A stretch of DNA of 6,030 bases, taken from contig JAUSLA010000021.1 of assembly GCA_030646565.1 (NCBI GenBank), positions 1 to 6,030 of the forward strand, read 5' to 3'. Both the position numbers and the translations under genes were made by a program. The DNA is from a bacterium. GTDB taxonomy: Bacteria > Patescibacteriota > Minisyncoccia > Minisyncoccales > RBG-13-42-11. The notes beneath the pieces are model-generated. The model saw only the letters and a list, made by a program, of their open reading frames with translations. It was not told the DNA's origin and ran no database searches. This document shows positions 5,337-6,030 of this stretch, in pieces. The stretch's first letter is position 1. Every line of letters starts with the position of its first letter.

Positions 5337-5720
5337 TTATTTTTGTAAAACGCAGCCGGTTTTTTCAGCCAATGCCCCTAAAGAAACCTCTCCGGATTCT
5401 CTGCTGCCGTCTTGAAACTCCCAGGTTGGATAGCCCTGTATCTGTTTTTCCTGACAAGCTGAAACCTGCCCCTTGCCGTCAGGCGTTGAACATTCAACAT
5501 AAGGCAGGAATTTTTCTGAATTTCCGAACATTGTTTTTTGGTTCTGGCAATGCGAACACCAAAACGCTCCATAAAATACGGCTTTTTTCTCGGTCAGGCA
5601 TTTGGCAAACTCTTCCATTTTATCAGGCCCCTTGCCTGTCTTTGTAAAAAGAAAAATTCCCCCTGCAGCTATTATCGCAACGATAACCAATGAAAGAAAA
5701 ATTTTTGTTTTTTTGTCCAT
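5337..5720 (-). CDS. membrane-anchored thioredoxin-fold protein (disulfide oxidoreductase)
   Basis: The protein has 127 residues. A signal anchor at about 7-26 follows a basic start (MDKKTK) and has no lipobox cysteine, so the domain should face the outside while staying tethered. The thioredoxin-like domain (about 35-127) has the active site FWCSHC (Cys55, Cys58) and the cis-proline at Pro98 in GYPTW. The pattern GAFWCSHCQNQKTMFG ... YVECS ... GYPTWEF closely recalls the thioredoxin domain fused to VKOR in cyanobacteria and some other bacteria. Cys77 and Cys89 may form an extra structural disulfide, and Cys41 and Cys123 are also present. With the DsbB-like protein three bases downstream it likely forms an oxidative folding system (inference); a reductive role is not excluded. 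Upstream is AT-rich with no clear promoter or ribosome site. Confidence 0.92.
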   Translation of the reverse strand: MDKKTKIFLSLVIVAIIAAGGIFLFTKTGKGPDKMEEFAKCLTEKKAVFYGAFWCSHCQNQKTMFGNSEKFLPYVECSTPDGKGQVSACQEKQIQGYPTWEFQDGSRESGEVSLGALAEKTGCVLQK

Positions 5721-5748
5721 AAAATTAAATTGAAAATTTATTTACCTT

Positions 5749-5795
5749 CGTCCCGGTCAGGTCGAAGAACGTTCGTTCTTCTCCTTCCACCTTCG
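5749..5795. repeat. palindromic module, copy 1
   Basis: CGTCCCGGTC (5749-5758), then the palindrome at 5764-5781, then TTCCACCTTCG (5785-5795). Copy 2 has the same flanks with a different palindrome between. Confidence 0.65.
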
Positions 5796-5878
5796 GTAGG
5801 CGAAGAGGGCTACACTCTCTTCTTCACCTACTTGAGCCGCAGGCGAAGAGTGGAGAAGAAGATTTATCTTCTTTGACT

Positions 5879-5919
5879 CGTCCCGGTCAAAGAGAACTTC
5901 GTTCTCTTTTCCACCTTCG
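5879..5919. repeat. palindromic module, copy 2
   Basis: CGTCCCGGTC (5879-5888), then the palindrome at 5889-5909, then TTCCACCTTCG (5909-5919). The flanks are identical to copy 1, while the palindromic core differs in sequence but remains perfectly self-complementary. Confidence 0.65.
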
Positions 5920-5989
5920 TCCCGCAAGCGGGACTCGGTTTATGAATAATATTCTATAAATATTTTTAAAAACTTAACTTAAAAAAACG

Positions 5990-6030
5990 ATGCTAAATCC
6001 CGCCGACCATTTGCCAGACCTTATTTTTAA
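5990..6030 (+). CDS. possible start of a divergent gene, cut by window edge
   Basis: From ATG at 5990 a plus-strand frame stays open for 13 codons to the window end (MLNPADHLPDLIF). The stretch is more GC-rich than the AT-rich sequence before it, as expected at a gene start, and a TATAAA (5955-5960) could serve as -10. There is no Shine-Dalgarno site, the piece is too short for family recognition, and a chance frame is possible. Confidence 0.35.
   Translation, partial: MLNPADHLPDLIF

Larger units (their letters stand above)
5744..5934. repeat. array of consecutive small palindromes between genes
   Basis: Nearly the whole stretch folds into short hairpins: GAAGAACG-TT-CGTTCTTC (5764-5781); GTAGG/CCTAC with GAAGA/TCTTC (5797-5831); AAGAAGAT-TT-ATCTTCTT (5856-5873); AAAGAGAAC-TTC-GTTCTCTTT (5889-5909); and GTCCCGC-AA-GCGGGAC (5919-5934). 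AGGCGAAGAG is repeated at 5798 and 5841. No long frame is convincing in it. It is more GC-rich than the flanks and resembles the palindromic repeats that spread between genes in some bacterial genomes. The last hairpin has no T-run on the minus strand. Function unknown. Confidence 0.8.

Noticed and set aside
5744..5934. CRISPR array
   Set aside because: The repeats are few, unequal in spacing and palindromic throughout, with no unique spacers of constant length and no cas genes in the window.

Overview
The window looks like a chromosomal piece of a small-genome bacterium, most probably of the Candidate Phyla Radiation (Patescibacteria, Parcubacteria-like). This is inferred from AT-rich DNA, tightly packed genes with few clear Shine-Dalgarno sites, a dnaG-rpoD pair with a very lysine-rich sigma N-terminus, a tRNA without encoded CCA, and a self-splicing intron in a tRNA. 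No marker here fixes the lineage.

Almost everything is read on the minus strand. From high to low coordinates: a 190-base array of small palindromes (5744-5934); a membrane-anchored thioredoxin-like protein (5720-5337) and a DsbB-like membrane protein (5333-4788), probably an exported-protein disulfide pair; DNA primase dnaG (4763-2973); the housekeeping sigma factor rpoD (2971-1751, one base after dnaG); then a tRNA-Asn(GUU) gene (1685-1061) with its own promoter and terminator. The first four genes are spaced 1 to 24 bases apart and may form one transcription unit.

The most striking object is in the tRNA. Its anticodon is split between bases 35 and 36 by a 553-base group I intron (1651-1099). 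Nearly the whole catalytic core can be drawn by hand: P1 with the u.G splice-site pair, P2 with a GAAA loop, P3 to P8, and a terminal G. An HNH homing-endonuclease ORF starts in the P1 loop and does not stop there. It reads through the ribozyme core and ends in the loop of P8, so about 59 C-terminal residues are encoded by catalytic RNA structure.

Downstream of the tRNA terminator is a roughly 400-base non-coding stretch (663-1060) with three inverted repeats and a T-arm-like fragment. It leads to a near-consensus sigma-70 promoter flanked by TTTTCACG boxes. That promoter drives, apparently without a leader, a class II Fic protein cut off by the left window edge. At the right edge an open plus-strand frame may be the start of a divergent gene; support for it is weak.
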